Assembly (NCBI RefSeq): GCF_002307475.1
Contig: NZ_NTMH01000003.1
Location: forward strand, 62,001-126,000
Length of the DNA stretch: 64,000 nucleotides
Direction of reading: 5' to 3'
From: Pantoea allii
GTDB taxonomy: Bacteria; Pseudomonadota; Gammaproteobacteria; Enterobacterales; Enterobacteriaceae
The position numbers were made by a program, and so were the translations under genes. This document shows, in pieces, positions 27,456 through 36,075 of this stretch. Every line of letters starts with the position of its first letter. Positions within the stretch are counted from its first letter, which is position 1. Under the pieces are notes generated by a model. That model searched no databases. It was not told where the DNA came from and saw only the letters and a program-made list of their open reading frames with translations.

Positions 27456-29017
27456 CAGAAAATCTCCTTGCAGTGGTGAGCAGTGGCAATCGCGCGCAAT
27501 ACGGCGCGGGCTTTGTTACGGCTTTCATCTGCTTCAGCCTGAGGGTCCGAATCCAGCACCACACCGGCTCCGGCCTGCACGGTGGCTACGCCATCTTCTA
27601 CATAGGCTGAGCGGATTACGATGCAGGTATCTAAATCACCGTTGGCGGTGAAATAGCCCACAGCGCCACCGTAGATCCCGCGTCGTGTGCCTTCAGCGTC
27701 AGCAATCAGCTGCATCGCCCGGACTTTAGGCGCACCGCTCAGGGTGCCCATATTCATGCAGGCGCGATAGGCATGTAGCACGTCCAGGTCATCGCGCAGC
27801 GTGCCCACAACCCGCGAGACCAGATGCATCACAAAGGAATAGCGGTCAACTTTCGTCAGGTCGGCAACATAACGGCTTCCGGGACGGCAGATACGGGCTA
27901 AATCATTGCGCGCCAGATCGACGAGCATCAGGTGCTCGGCCAGTTCTTTGTGGTCTGTGCGCATTTCTAACTCGATACGGCTGTCGAGATCGCGATCCAG
28001 CGAACCGTCAGCGTGCCGACCGCGTGGTCGGGTACCGGCAATGGGGTAAATTTCAATCTGACGAGACGCAGCCTCGTACTTCAACGAGCTTTCGGGCGAG
28101 GCACCAAACAGTGAAAAATCCTGATCCTGCATAAAGAACATATACGGGCTTGGATTGCTGCGTTTCAGCGTGTCATAAGCGGCGAGCGCAGAAGGACAGG
28201 GCAGCGAAAAGCGGCGTGATGGCACAACCTGGAAGATTTCACCAATACGAATGGCCTCCTGCATCTTACGCACCACTGCGCAATACTCTTCATCGCTCTG
28301 GCTGACGGTCAGCGTCATCGTTTCGACAGGCTGAACGGGCAGCGCCGGTGCAGGCTGTAACATCTGTCCATGCAACTGTTCAATGCGGCGTTGCAGACGT
28401 TGAAATTCGTGGGTAGAAGGCGAGAACAGGCTGGCCTGCAGACGTGCGCTGCGTGCCTGGTGATCCAGCACCAGCAGCGTTTCCGCCAGGTAAAAGCAGT
28501 AGTCGGGACAGCGTTGCTCACTGCTGAGTTCCGGTAAATCTTCAAAGCCTGCCACCAGATCGTAGGCAAACAGGCCGCCGACAAACACGGCTTCGCGCTC
28601 TTCGCTTGGGGAATTCACCAACTGTGGAATCAGACGCAGTGCGTCAAACACCGACAGGGCGCGTAAGCGTGAGTCTTCATCCTGCTGATCCTGCACAGGG
28701 GTAAATGTCAGAACACGCCCGTCTGGGCGAGGTTCATTGATGATTTCAGAGGGCAGAGCGTCATCCAGCAGCGGCAGCAGCGCACGGCCATTGTCAGACA
28801 GGGCCTGTAAAGTGACGCGGTTTCCTAATGCGCTGATGCGCAGGGCGCTGTCAACAATCATCAGGCTTTTTAAGTTTTCTTTACTGTCGATATCTGCGGA
28901 TTCAAGCAGCAGTGTCGCCGGGCGAGCGCCGCATAACTGATGAAAAACGGCGGCGGGATCTTCCCGATAGGGCGCGCTGCCGGTAATTAACTTCACTGTA
29001 GGTTTTGCATTAAGCAT
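27455..29017 (-). CDS. trpE: Anthranilate synthase component I
   Basis: A 520-aa chorismate-utilising enzyme. The LLES motif near residue 37 and the later NPSPYMFF segment form the tryptophan feedback site. The chorismate-binding C-terminal half includes [12 protein letters not shown] and the [11 protein letters not shown] stretch. It makes anthranilate from chorismate with ammonia from TrpG. The ATG at 29017 is the start; the frame runs open for a further 41 codons through the attenuator, but those codons are leader sequence. Confidence 0.97.
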   Translation of the reverse strand: MLNAKPTVKLITGSAPYREDPAAVFHQLCGARPATLLLESADIDSKENLKSLMIVDSALRISALGNRVTLQALSDNGRALLPLLDDALPSEIINEPRPDGRVLTFTPVQDQQDEDSRLRALSVFDALRLIPQLVNSPSEEREAVFVGGLFAYDLVAGFEDLPELSSEQRCPDYCFYLAETLLVLDHQARSARLQASLFSPSTHEFQRLQRRIEQLHGQMLQPAPALPVQPVETMTLTVSQSDEEYCAVVRKMQEAIRIGEIFQVVPSRRFSLPCPSALAAYDTLKRSNPSPYMFFMQDQDFSLFGASPESSLKYEAASRQIEIYPIAGTRPRGRHADGSLDRDLDSRIELEMRTDHKELAEHLMLVDLARNDLARICRPGSRYVADLTKVDRYSFVMHLVSRVVGTLRDDLDVLHAYRACMNMGTLSGAPKVRAMQLIADAEGTRRGIYGGAVGYFTANGDLDTCIVIRSAYVEDGVATVQAGAGVVLDSDPQAEADESRNKARAVLRAIATAHHCKEIF

Positions 29018-29040
29018 GATGATTTCTCTGAATATCGTCC

Positions 29041-29067
29041 AAAAAAAAGCCCGCTTGGAGGCGGGCT
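29041..29067 (-). terminator. trp operon attenuator
   Basis: Minus-strand stem AGCCCGC/GCGGGCT followed by eight T residues, between trpL and trpE. It is the terminator form of the classical tryptophan attenuation switch. Confidence 0.92.
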
Positions 29068-29085
29068 CAGGTATCTGCACAGTGT

Positions 29086-29169
29086 TTACGCAAGGTGTGC
29101 ACGACAACGTCGCCCGTACTGGGAAACATTGCGCCACCAACCCATTAAAAGCGTAATAACAGTTTTCAT
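29086..29169 (-). CDS. trpL: trp operon leader peptide
   Basis: A 27-aa leader beginning [14 protein letters not shown], with tandem Trp codons at positions 11-12. When Trp-tRNA is scarce the ribosome stalls there and prevents formation of the terminator at 29041-29067. Its C-terminal tail after the Trp pair is 15 residues long and Arg-rich, longer than the three-residue tail of E. coli TrpL. Confidence 0.93.
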   Translation of the reverse strand: MKTVITLLMGWWRNVSQYGRRCRAHLA

Positions 29170-29198
29170 GATCAAATACCCGTCTGCGGTGAACTTGT

Positions 29199-29232
29199 GT
29201 ACTAGTTAACTGGTTCGTGACAAAAATGTCAA
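29199..29232 (-). promoter_or_regulatory. trp promoter and TrpR operator
   Basis: On the minus strand: -35 TTGACA (29232-29227), a 17-base spacer and -10 TTAACT (29209-29204). The operator sequence GAACCAGTTAACTAGTAC overlaps the -10 region and closely matches the E. coli trp operator, so repression by tryptophan-bound TrpR is expected. Confidence 0.92.
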
Positions 29233-29299
29233 TACACTTTTTCAGTGGCCGATAAAATCGTTATTATGCTGACCCGATCAGTAGCCAGCAGGAGTTGTT

Positions 29300-30187
29300 T
29301 TGAGCGATATCGCCCGTTTTCCGCTTTACGATCTTCATAGTCACACGCGGGCTTCCGATGGATTGTTGTCGCCGCAGGCACTGGTTGAGCGCGCAGTAGA
29401 CATGCGCGTCGGGGTGCTGGCAATTACCGATCACGACACCGTCGCGGGTATCCCTGAGGCGCAGCAGGCCGTACTGAATCAGCAACTGCCCATAAAGATT
29501 TTAGCCGGTGTTGAGATTTCAACGCTGTGGGAAAATCATGAAATTCATATTGTCGGGTTAAACATCGACATCCAGCATCCGGTGATGACCCAGTTCCTTG
29601 CGGGTCAGTATACGGCGCGACTGGAGCGCGCACAGCGCATTGCTGAACGGCTGGATAAAGCGCAGATCCCTGACGCACTGGCAGGGGCGCAGCGCTTAGC
29701 CGAGGGGGGAATGATTACGCGCGGCCATTTTGCCCGCTATCTGGTCGATCTGGGCAAAGCGAATAACATGGCGCAGGTGTTTAAAAATTATCTGGCGCGG
29801 GGCAAAACGGGCTACGTCCCACCGCAATGGTGTACAATTAATCAAGCCATTGATGCGATTCACCATTCTGGTGGCTGTGCCGTGCTGGCACATCCGGGAC
29901 GCTACGGATTGTCGGCAAAATGGCTAAAGCGCCTGATTGCCAGTTTTAGCGCTGCTGGCGGGGATGCGATCGAGGTCGCACAATGTCAGCAGGCACCCGC
30001 TGAGCGCACGCAGTTAGCGCAATATGCCAGAGATAACAATCTGGCTGCATCGCAAGGTTCTGATTTTCATCAACCCTGCCCGTGGATTGAACTGGGCCGC
30101 AAATTGTGGCTACCTGCGGCGGTAGAACCGGTCTGGGAACGTTTTCCCGCACTGGCACCCGCAGTGGAATGTACGGAAAGGGGATAA
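29300..30187 (+). CDS. trpH: PHP-domain 5'-3' exoribonuclease / 3',5'-nucleotide phosphatase RNase AM
   Basis: A 295-aa PHP-family metal phosphoesterase with all metal-binding motifs: YDLHSHTRASDG, AITDHDTVAG, VLAHPGRYG and GSDFHQP. E. coli YciV/TrpH (RNase AM) removes nucleotides from 5' ends during rRNA maturation and hydrolyses pAp. It begins at a TTG with GGAG five bases upstream. It is divergent from trpL and followed nine bases later by yciO. Confidence 0.93.
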   Translation: MSDIARFPLYDLHSHTRASDGLLSPQALVERAVDMRVGVLAITDHDTVAGIPEAQQAVLNQQLPIKILAGVEISTLWENHEIHIVGLNIDIQHPVMTQFLAGQYTARLERAQRIAERLDKAQIPDALAGAQRLAEGGMITRGHFARYLVDLGKANNMAQVFKNYLARGKTGYVPPQWCTINQAIDAIHHSGGCAVLAHPGRYGLSAKWLKRLIASFSAAGGDAIEVAQCQQAPAERTQLAQYARDNNLAASQGSDFHQPCPWIELGRKLWLPAAVEPVWERFPALAPAVECTERG

Positions 30188-30196
30188 GAGGTTTCT

Positions 30197-30817
30197 ATGA
30201 GTCAACTGTTTCATATTCATCCAGATAATCCACAACCACGCCTGATTAACCAGGCCGTAGAGTACCTTAATAAAGGCGGCGTGATTGTTTACCCAACGGA
30301 TTCTGGCTATGCCCTGGGTTGTCGGCTGGAAGAGAAAGGAGCGATGGAGCGAATTTGTCGCATTCGTCAGCTGGACGGTCATCATAATTTCACGCTGATG
30401 TGCCGTGATTTATCTGAACTGTCTGTTTATTCTCAGGTGGGTAACAGCGCTTTCCGTCTGCTTAAAAATAACACGCCGGGTAATTACACGTTTATTCTTA
30501 AGGCGACGAAAGAAGTGCCGCGTCGTTTGATGAATGAAAAGCGTAAAACGATTGGATTACGCGTACCGTCGAATCCGGTAGCACTTGCCCTGCTTGAGGT
30601 GCTGAACGAACCCATGATGTCGACGTCGTTAATTCTGCCGGGTAATGACTTCACGGAATCTGATCCGGAAGATATTCAACAGCGTATTGGCAAGCAGGTC
30701 GATCTGATTATCGACGGTGGCACGCTTGGACAGCAGCCCACCACCGTCATTGATCTCACCAGTGATGCACCTGAAGTCGTCCGTGAAGGTGTGGGAGATG
30801 TGAAACCTTTTCTGTAA
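30197..30817 (+). CDS. yciO: YciO, Sua5/YrdC-family protein
   Basis: A 206-aa single-domain member of the Sua5/YciO/YrdC family with YPTDSGYALGCRL near the start. Relatives make threonylcarbamoyl-AMP for tRNA t6A; YciO itself does not replace TsaC in normal conditions and its role is unresolved. It is co-directional with trpH and converges on the lipoprotein gene with a five-base gap. Confidence 0.93.
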   Translation: MSQLFHIHPDNPQPRLINQAVEYLNKGGVIVYPTDSGYALGCRLEEKGAMERICRIRQLDGHHNFTLMCRDLSELSVYSQVGNSAFRLLKNNTPGNYTFILKATKEVPRRLMNEKRKTIGLRVPSNPVALALLEVLNEPMMSTSLILPGNDFTESDPEDIQQRIGKQVDLIIDGGTLGQQPTTVIDLTSDAPEVVREGVGDVKPFL

Positions 30818-30822
30818 CCCAC

Positions 30823-31464
30823 TCAGGTTTTACGGGTGACGGGAATCGTCGCCTGTAACCAGTTTTTGAACTGGCCGTAAGGGATATAGAGTGAAACATC
30901 TTTTAAAATCACTTTCCCGCTACGGCCATTTTTAATTGCATCTGAGTAACCTACGATAACCCCACCCAAAGTATCGTCGCTATTATAGACGCCGCCGCCG
31001 GACATGCCCTGAACGACTCCCGCATTAGAGGCCATGGCAATACACGGGCTTTTATTCCAGGAATTACGTATTGCCGTGCGCGCCAGATTTACCCCTTTGG
31101 ACTCAACGGGCAGCGCCGAAATATAGCTGTATCCATACATTTTTACCGCATCGCCAATATCGGTGCTGCGGAATTGAGTCAGTGTATTTGGCGGATTCTT
31201 ATGATAAATAATCGCGAGATCGCAATAAGGGTGATAAGACTTCACGCGCTGCACAGCGAATTTTGCCACGTGAGCGGCGGTCAGGCTGTAGTCGGGCGTT
31301 AAAGGAATGCTGGTGCCTAATGTACCTAAACCAAGAATGGTAGGGATGCCTGTCACGCTCATATCAACATGCTGCATCGCCGTACGGCTGTACTCAGTAT
31401 GGCCCACAGAACAACCGCTCAGAGCCAGCGTCAATAACGCTGCGCACACAAACTGTTTTTGCAT
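30823..31464 (-). CDS. Trypsin-like serine protease lipoprotein
   Basis: A 213-aa protein with a lipoprotein signal (lipobox LSGC, Cys 18). The chymotrypsin-type catalytic triad appears complete: His in SLTAAHV, Asp in CDLAII and Ser in VQGMSGGGVYNS. It should be anchored in the envelope facing the periplasm. There is no PDZ domain, so it is not DegP-like. E. coli has no counterpart here, where it carries yciQ. The ribosome site is weak. Substrate unknown; the residues marking the triad are assigned by motif, not by structure. Confidence 0.78.
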   Translation of the reverse strand: MQKQFVCAALLTLALSGCSVGHTEYSRTAMQHVDMSVTGIPTILGLGTLGTSIPLTPDYSLTAAHVAKFAVQRVKSYHPYCDLAIIYHKNPPNTLTQFRSTDIGDAVKMYGYSYISALPVESKGVNLARTAIRNSWNKSPCIAMASNAGVVQGMSGGGVYNSDDTLGGVIVGYSDAIKNGRSGKVILKDVSLYIPYGQFKNWLQATIPVTRKT

Positions 31465-31873
31465 AGTGGTGTCTTCAGGTGAGCATGTCAGTAAAATCCC
31501 TGGTGAAGATTCAAGACATGCAAATTAAAGCTCATCGTGAGCCGTATTAACGCAAATATTCCTGATGCGCCGGTGTATATATATTTAATAACAACCAGTT
31601 AGCGGCTTTTTCATACAGCGCCGTTTGAAACGTTGCGTCGTCTGTATGCTTATTAGATTAGGGCTGCTAAAAAGGTCGTATAATGGTTATCGGCTGAGAT
31701 TGCCGCCAGTCCATTTTTTTTAATGTAAATTTATTGTAATGAGAGAGCGAATATCGACACAGCCGTCTGACCAAAAGTGAGTCGGCCAGGTGGCATTATT
31801 TCGCACAGTATCCCGCAATAATTAAAATTGTACAACATGTTTTTTCTTGTACAACTTTATTGTGGGTTACTCT

Positions 31874-31996
31874 ATGAATTATCAAGTAAAGATGCGACGG
31901 AAAGCGGCGGTAAAGTGCGGTCAATGTGCAAAGCCCACCCTGCGGATGATTAAAAAAATAAATATTTGGCTTAAGTGTGGTTTTCTGCATTTTTAA
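31874..31996 (+). CDS. Possible 40-aa small protein with CxxC
   Basis: ATG-initiated frame of 40 codons ending at TAA, basic, with VKCGQCAKPTLRMIKK and a hydrophobic Cys-containing tail. There is no good ribosome site, and the surrounding DNA is AT-rich and non-coding in appearance. I list it because it follows the paired TTGTACAA palindromes; it may be chance. Confidence 0.2.
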   Translation: MNYQVKMRRKAAVKCGQCAKPTLRMIKKINIWLKCGFLHF

Positions 31997-32375
31997 ATTA
32001 ACTCAAATGACATTCCGCCTGTAAAAATAAACTTTTCTCACCACTATATTTGCGCTGCTTACGACACTTTTACTCGGCTTTTAATGTTTCGCGATAAACC
32101 CATAGCGTAGAAATCATTAAATACAAATCTTTTTAATGCGAATTCTCTAAGAAGGGTTAACGGCAACATTATCTAAAACTGCTGACGGTGAAACATTAAC
32201 TTGAATTAAGTAACAAAGCGTTACTTTTTGCTGTTGAGGCAATTTATCGGTCATCAGAGCGCCATTTCACCACAATAAGGCAGATAAAATTGATGAAACG
32301 TGAAGCTATAAAGCGTTTCCTGAGGCTTTGTGCTTCACAACATGTCCTGTTGGTGGCGAGGACAATCTCGATTCT

Positions 32376-32403
32376 TTGAGTACAGCGCGTTCATTATTAT
32401 AAT
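32376..32403 (+). promoter_or_regulatory. Predicted sigma-70 promoter upstream of rluB
   Basis: TTGAGT (32376-32381), 16-base spacer, TATAAT (32398-32403). The transcript would start near 32410 and enter the hairpin at 32421-32442 before reaching rluB, giving a leader of roughly 235 nt. Confidence 0.5.
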
Positions 32404-32646
32404 TATGCCTGCCGCTGATATCTGGCAGGGTCTGCTGCCAGACGAATGCGCGCCAGCGCTGCAGAAGGTGGATTCCATCAGGATAGCTGCCTGCCCGCGG
32501 TGCGTGTCAGGGCAACGCCATAATACGGGTTACATTACGAGGGACATCCTGTATAATGGGGCCAACAGGAAAATATAACCCATTGATTTTTAAGGTTAAA
32601 TTCCTAATCCATCCGACGCCTGGGAAGGCGACAATGAGGTAGCTCC

Positions 32647-33531
32647 ATGAGCGAAAAGTTACAAAAAGTCTTAGCGCGTGCCGGTCACGGTTCGCGTCGT
32701 GAAATTGAAACGATGATCGCTGCCGGACGCGTTAGCGTTGACGGTAAGCTGGCCACGCTTGGCGATCGCATCGAAAACAGCAAAGCCCTGAAGATCCGTA
32801 TTGACGGTCATTTGGTTTCTATTGCGGAATCTGCAACGGAAGTCTGTCGCGTACTGGCCTACTACAAACCAGAAGGTGAACTCTGCACACGCAGCGATCC
32901 GGAAGGGCGTCCAACGGTCTTTGATCGACTGCCACGGTTGCGCGGTTCGCGCTGGATTGCCGTGGGTCGTCTTGACGTCAATACCTGCGGGTTGATGCTG
33001 TTTACCACAGATGGCGAACTGGCTAACCGCCTGATGCATCCCAGCCGTGAAGTGGAACGCGAATATGCGGTGCGCGTATTTGGTCAGGTTGATGACGACA
33101 AAATTCGGCAGCTCAGCAAAGGCGTGCAGCTTGAAGATGGCCCCGCCGCATTCAAAACGCTGCGCTTTGCCGGTGGTGAAGGTATCAACCAGTGGTACAA
33201 CGTGACGCTGACCGAAGGACGGAACCGTGAAGTTCGTCGCTTGTGGGAAGCCGTGGGCGTCCAGGTGAGCCGACTGATGCGTGTTCGTTATGGCGATATC
33301 ACGTTGCCAAAAGGCGTTCCACGCGGTGGCTGGATGGAGCTTGATCTGTCTGCGGTCAATTATCTGCGTAACATGGTGGGGATGGATGATGAAACCGTCA
33401 CCAAACTGGCTGTCGAGAAAGACCGTCGCCGTACCAAGGCCAATCAGATCCGTCGGGCCGTGAAGCGCCACAGTCAGACCAGTGGCAGACCTGCCCGCCG
33501 TAACCCCGGCAGTAAGCGTAACGCAACCTGA
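32647..33531 (+). CDS. rluB: 23S rRNA pseudouridine(2605) synthase
   Basis: A 294-aa RsuA-family enzyme. An S4 RNA-binding domain occupies the N-terminal 60 residues ([18 protein letters not shown]), and the catalytic Asp is in [16 protein letters not shown] basic Arg/Lys-rich tail ends the protein. It modifies U2605 of 23S rRNA. A GAGGT site precedes the ATG. Confidence 0.95.
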   Translation: MSEKLQKVLARAGHGSRREIETMIAAGRVSVDGKLATLGDRIENSKALKIRIDGHLVSIAESATEVCRVLAYYKPEGELCTRSDPEGRPTVFDRLPRLRGSRWIAVGRLDVNTCGLMLFTTDGELANRLMHPSREVEREYAVRVFGQVDDDKIRQLSKGVQLEDGPAAFKTLRFAGGEGINQWYNVTLTEGRNREVRRLWEAVGVQVSRLMRVRYGDITLPKGVPRGGWMELDLSAVNYLRNMVGMDDETVTKLAVEKDRRRTKANQIRRAVKRHSQTSGRPARRNPGSKRNAT

Positions 33532-33561
33532 TATCGGTTTGCACGTCAGAACAGATTCACT

Positions 33562-33594
33562 AAAAAAGCCGCAACGATGATCGTTGCGGCTTTT
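33562..33594. terminator. Bidirectional terminator between rluB and the citrate transporter
   Basis: Arms AAAGCCGCAACGAT and ATCGTTGCGGCTTT with A- and T-rich flanks; it serves both convergent genes. Confidence 0.88.
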
Positions 33595-33624
33595 GTGTTT
33601 TCTCACTGTTCAGGTGACAACGGC

Positions 33625-34938
33625 TTACCGGTGAAACAGCGGAAACGCACCGGTAATTAACCCACCGGCCATCAGCACCAGGCTGATTAAAATTCCCCAC
33701 TTAATGGCAAAACGCTGGTGGTCACCGATATCCACCTTCGCCAGACCGACCAGAAGATAGACCGACGGAACCAGCGGGCTCAGTAAATGGAAAGGCTGAC
33801 CCACAATGGAGGCCCGGGCAATTTCCTCTGCGGAAATACCGTAGCTGGCCGCCGTTTGGGCAATCACCGGCAGGATGCCAAAATAGAAGGCATCGTTAGA
33901 CATAAAAAAGGTAAAAGGCAGACTGATTAAGGCGGTGAACACGGCGAGATAGGGGCCAAAACTGTGTGGAATAAAGGCCAACAGGCTTTTCGCCATGGCA
34001 TCCACCATACCGGTTCCCGAAAGGATACCGGTAAAGATACCTGCAGCGAAAATCAGCGCCGTCACGGCCAGCACATTACTGGCATGGGAACCAATACGGG
34101 CCTTTTGTTCTTCCAGCGTTGGATAGTTCAGCATCACCGCAATCGCGAAGGCCAGCATAAACAGGATCTGAATGGGCATGGCACCAATAACCAACAGGAC
34201 CAGCAGCACCGTAGTCAGAACAAAGTTTGGCCAGAACATTTTAGGCCGACGATTGGCTGCACACTCTTCAGCATCACCCAGCCCCAACTCAATATTATCC
34301 AGATGATGGTCGCTGATGCTCATCACGCCCAGGCGTTTACGCTCCTGCAAGCCAAACATGAAGGCCAGGCCCACAAGGGCAACACAGGCGATAAAAATGG
34401 CAGGCAACATCGGTATGAAAATGTCGAGTGCGTCAATTCGCAACGCGGCAGCGGCACGTGCCGTTGGTCCGCCCCAGGGAGAGAGGTTCATGATGCCGCT
34501 GGCAAGGTTAACCAGACAGGTCATCGCCAGCACATTCATGCCCAGCTTACGGTAGAGGGGAAGGAACGCGGCAATAGCAATCATATAGGTGGTTGAGCTG
34601 TCACCATCCAGTGAGACCAGCAGCGTCAGTACCGCTGTACCAACCAGCACCTTAAGCGGATCGCCCCGCACGATTTTAAGAATAAAACGCACCAGTGGAT
34701 CAAACAGGCCAGCATCAATCATCAGGCCGAAATAGAGAATCGAGAAGGTGAGCATGACGCCTGTAGGTGCCAGGGTTTTCACCCCATCCAGCATCATGGC
34801 ACCCAGCCCCTGGTAGAAACCACCCAGCAAAGCGAACAGGGTGGGAATAAGAATTAGCGCTATCAGCGCTGACATGCGTTTGGTCATGATCAGATACATG
34901 AAACAAACAACCATCGTAAAGCCCAGTATGGTCAACAA
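33625..34938 (-). CDS. CitMHS-family citrate/metal:proton symporter
   Basis: A 437-aa secondary transporter with 11-12 hydrophobic segments. The family signature is in the LVSLDGDSSTTYMIAIAAF and GIMNLSPWGGPTARAAAAL regions. Members import citrate complexed with Mg2+ or Ca2+ with protons. A cytoplasmic loop around residues 195-240 is charged. It is monocistronic. A candidate operator (35019-35047) and a CRP-like site (35145-35160) lie upstream. The metal preference cannot be read from the sequence. Confidence 0.88.
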   Translation of the reverse strand: MLTILGFTMVVCFMYLIMTKRMSALIALILIPTLFALLGGFYQGLGAMMLDGVKTLAPTGVMLTFSILYFGLMIDAGLFDPLVRFILKIVRGDPLKVLVGTAVLTLLVSLDGDSSTTYMIAIAAFLPLYRKLGMNVLAMTCLVNLASGIMNLSPWGGPTARAAAALRIDALDIFIPMLPAIFIACVALVGLAFMFGLQERKRLGVMSISDHHLDNIELGLGDAEECAANRRPKMFWPNFVLTTVLLVLLVIGAMPIQILFMLAFAIAVMLNYPTLEEQKARIGSHASNVLAVTALIFAAGIFTGILSGTGMVDAMAKSLLAFIPHSFGPYLAVFTALISLPFTFFMSNDAFYFGILPVIAQTAASYGISAEEIARASIVGQPFHLLSPLVPSVYLLVGLAKVDIGDHQRFAIKWGILISLVLMAGGLITGAFPLFHR

Positions 34939-35484
34939 AATAACAGCCCTCTCATTGGCAAAAGTTATTCAATTGTTATCGAACAAGATAATAATTTATG
35001 GATTTACTTAGCGTGTTAATGGTTAACCTCTTGTTTTGATTAACCATGCACAAAGAGATGATATTAAAGCTAAATTTTTTTTATCATTTTTTTAACATAG
35101 AAGAGTGATCCCGATCGGTTTTTGCGACCGTTCACCGGGCATTATGTGATTGTGATCAATGACTGATGTAAATCATGGCGGTCAATTTCAGGTAACGGAA
35201 ACTGGAAAGGGCGCGTAAAGCGTAATCGAAAATTTACATTTATGGCTGGCAGGTTGGAGTAAACAGGCGCGTCAGAGATCGCATTTTTGCCGAAACCGAC
35301 CCAACAGCGCGCTCGCGGCAAGCGGAATTCTGAGGTGCGACGGACGAGGGTTTAACGGTATTGGGCAAGAGGCTCATGTAACGATCGGGTGACAGGCTGA
35401 CGATCAGGTTTACAGATTTATGCCGAAAAGATGCAGGTCAGACAGGCATCCCGTCTGACCTTTGCTGAATAGCATGTAATAAGG
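34939..35484. promoter_or_regulatory. Regulatory region between the citrate transporter gene and btuR
   Basis: A 546-base gap without a gene-like ORF. The 200 bases next to the transporter are AT-rich and hold a dyad ATGGTTAA/TTAACCAT with 13-base spacer (35019-35047) and a CRP-like TGTGA-N6-TCAAT (35145-35160). The part nearer btuR is GC-richer and empty except for the hairpin at 35435-35461. Confidence 0.55.
35435..35461 (-). terminator. Hairpin downstream of btuR
   Basis: Perfect 9-bp arms AGGTCAGAC and GTCTGACCT about 23 bases beyond the btuR stop; only a short T-run follows on the minus strand, so it is a moderate terminator. Confidence 0.6.
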
Positions 35485-36075
35485 TTACCAGTCTATTCCC
35501 TGCTGGGCCTGAATACCGGCGTCAAAAGCATGTTTCACTGGCCGCATTTCCGTGACGGTATCAGCCATATCCAGCAGGGTGCGATGGCAACCACGGCCGG
35601 TAATAATCACGCTTTGCTGAGCAGGGCGCTGTTTTAGGGCAGTGACCAGCTCGTCAAGGGGCAGATAATCCATACTGACCATGTAGGTGATTTCATCAAG
35701 AATCACCAGATCCAGGCTGCTATCACACAGCATGCGCTTCGCATGCTGCCAGACGGCAAGGCAGGCATCGGTATCGGTCTGGCGATTTTGTGTCTCCCAG
35801 GTAAAACCGGTAGCCATCACCTGAAACTCAACACCGTGCTGTTCCAGCATGTTGCGCTCGCCATTTGGCCACTCACCCTTGATAAACTGGATGGCCGCGG
35901 CGCGCTTGCCATGTCCACAGGCGCGTAACGCGGTGCCAAAAGCGGCGGTGGTTTTGCCTTTGCCATTGCCGGTAAATACCATCAGGATACCTCTGACTTC
36001 ACTGGCTGCGGCAATGCGGGCATCCACCTGTTCCTTTAAACGTTGCTGACGTTGCTGGTGGCGTTCGTCCGTCAT
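35485..36075 (-). CDS. btuR: Cob(I)alamin adenosyltransferase
   Basis: A 196-aa CobA/CobO/BtuR enzyme with the P-loop FTGNGKGKTTAA near residue 35 and the C-terminal GRGCHRTLLDMADTVTEM. It transfers adenosyl from ATP to cob(I)alamin or related corrinoids. The ATG overlaps the yciK stop by one base (TAATG), so the two are translationally coupled. Confidence 0.95.
   Translation of the reverse strand: MTDERHQQRQQRLKEQVDARIAAASEVRGILMVFTGNGKGKTTAAFGTALRACGHGKRAAAIQFIKGEWPNGERNMLEQHGVEFQVMATGFTWETQNRQTDTDACLAVWQHAKRMLCDSSLDLVILDEITYMVSMDYLPLDELVTALKQRPAQQSVIITGRGCHRTLLDMADTVTEMRPVKHAFDAGIQAQQGIDW

Larger units (their letters stand above)
31465..32646. other. 1.2-kb AT-rich, gene-poor region upstream of rluB
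   Basis: No convincing protein gene is visible except the doubtful 40-codon ORF listed separately. The region holds two TTGTACAA palindromes (31828-31835 and 31847-31854); a dyad AAGTAAC/GTTACTT (32208-32226) followed by T residues; a nested hairpin with outer arms GTGAAGC and GCTTCAC (32300-32338); a sigma-70-like promoter (32376-32403); and a hairpin TCTGGCAG/CTGCCAGA (32421-32442). A second -10-like TATAAT lies at 32552-32557, close to rluB. It may encode a small RNA or a structured rluB leader, or be a remnant of the lost yciQ region. Confidence 0.5.

Noticed and set aside
29017-29140. 41-codon N-terminal extension of trpE
   Set aside because: The extension translates the attenuator and leader region; the ATG at 29017 gives the family start.
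31796-31990. 64-codon minus-strand frame in the gene-poor region
   Set aside because: No ribosome site and AT-driven composition; overlaps the TTGTACAA palindromes.
32330-32578. 82-codon frame upstream of rluB
   Set aside because: Runs through a predicted promoter and hairpin, no ribosome site, no family resemblance.
32671-33606. 311-codon open frame opposite rluB
   Set aside because: Antisense shadow of a well-supported gene; no ribosome site, no recognisable domain, and unlikely composition.
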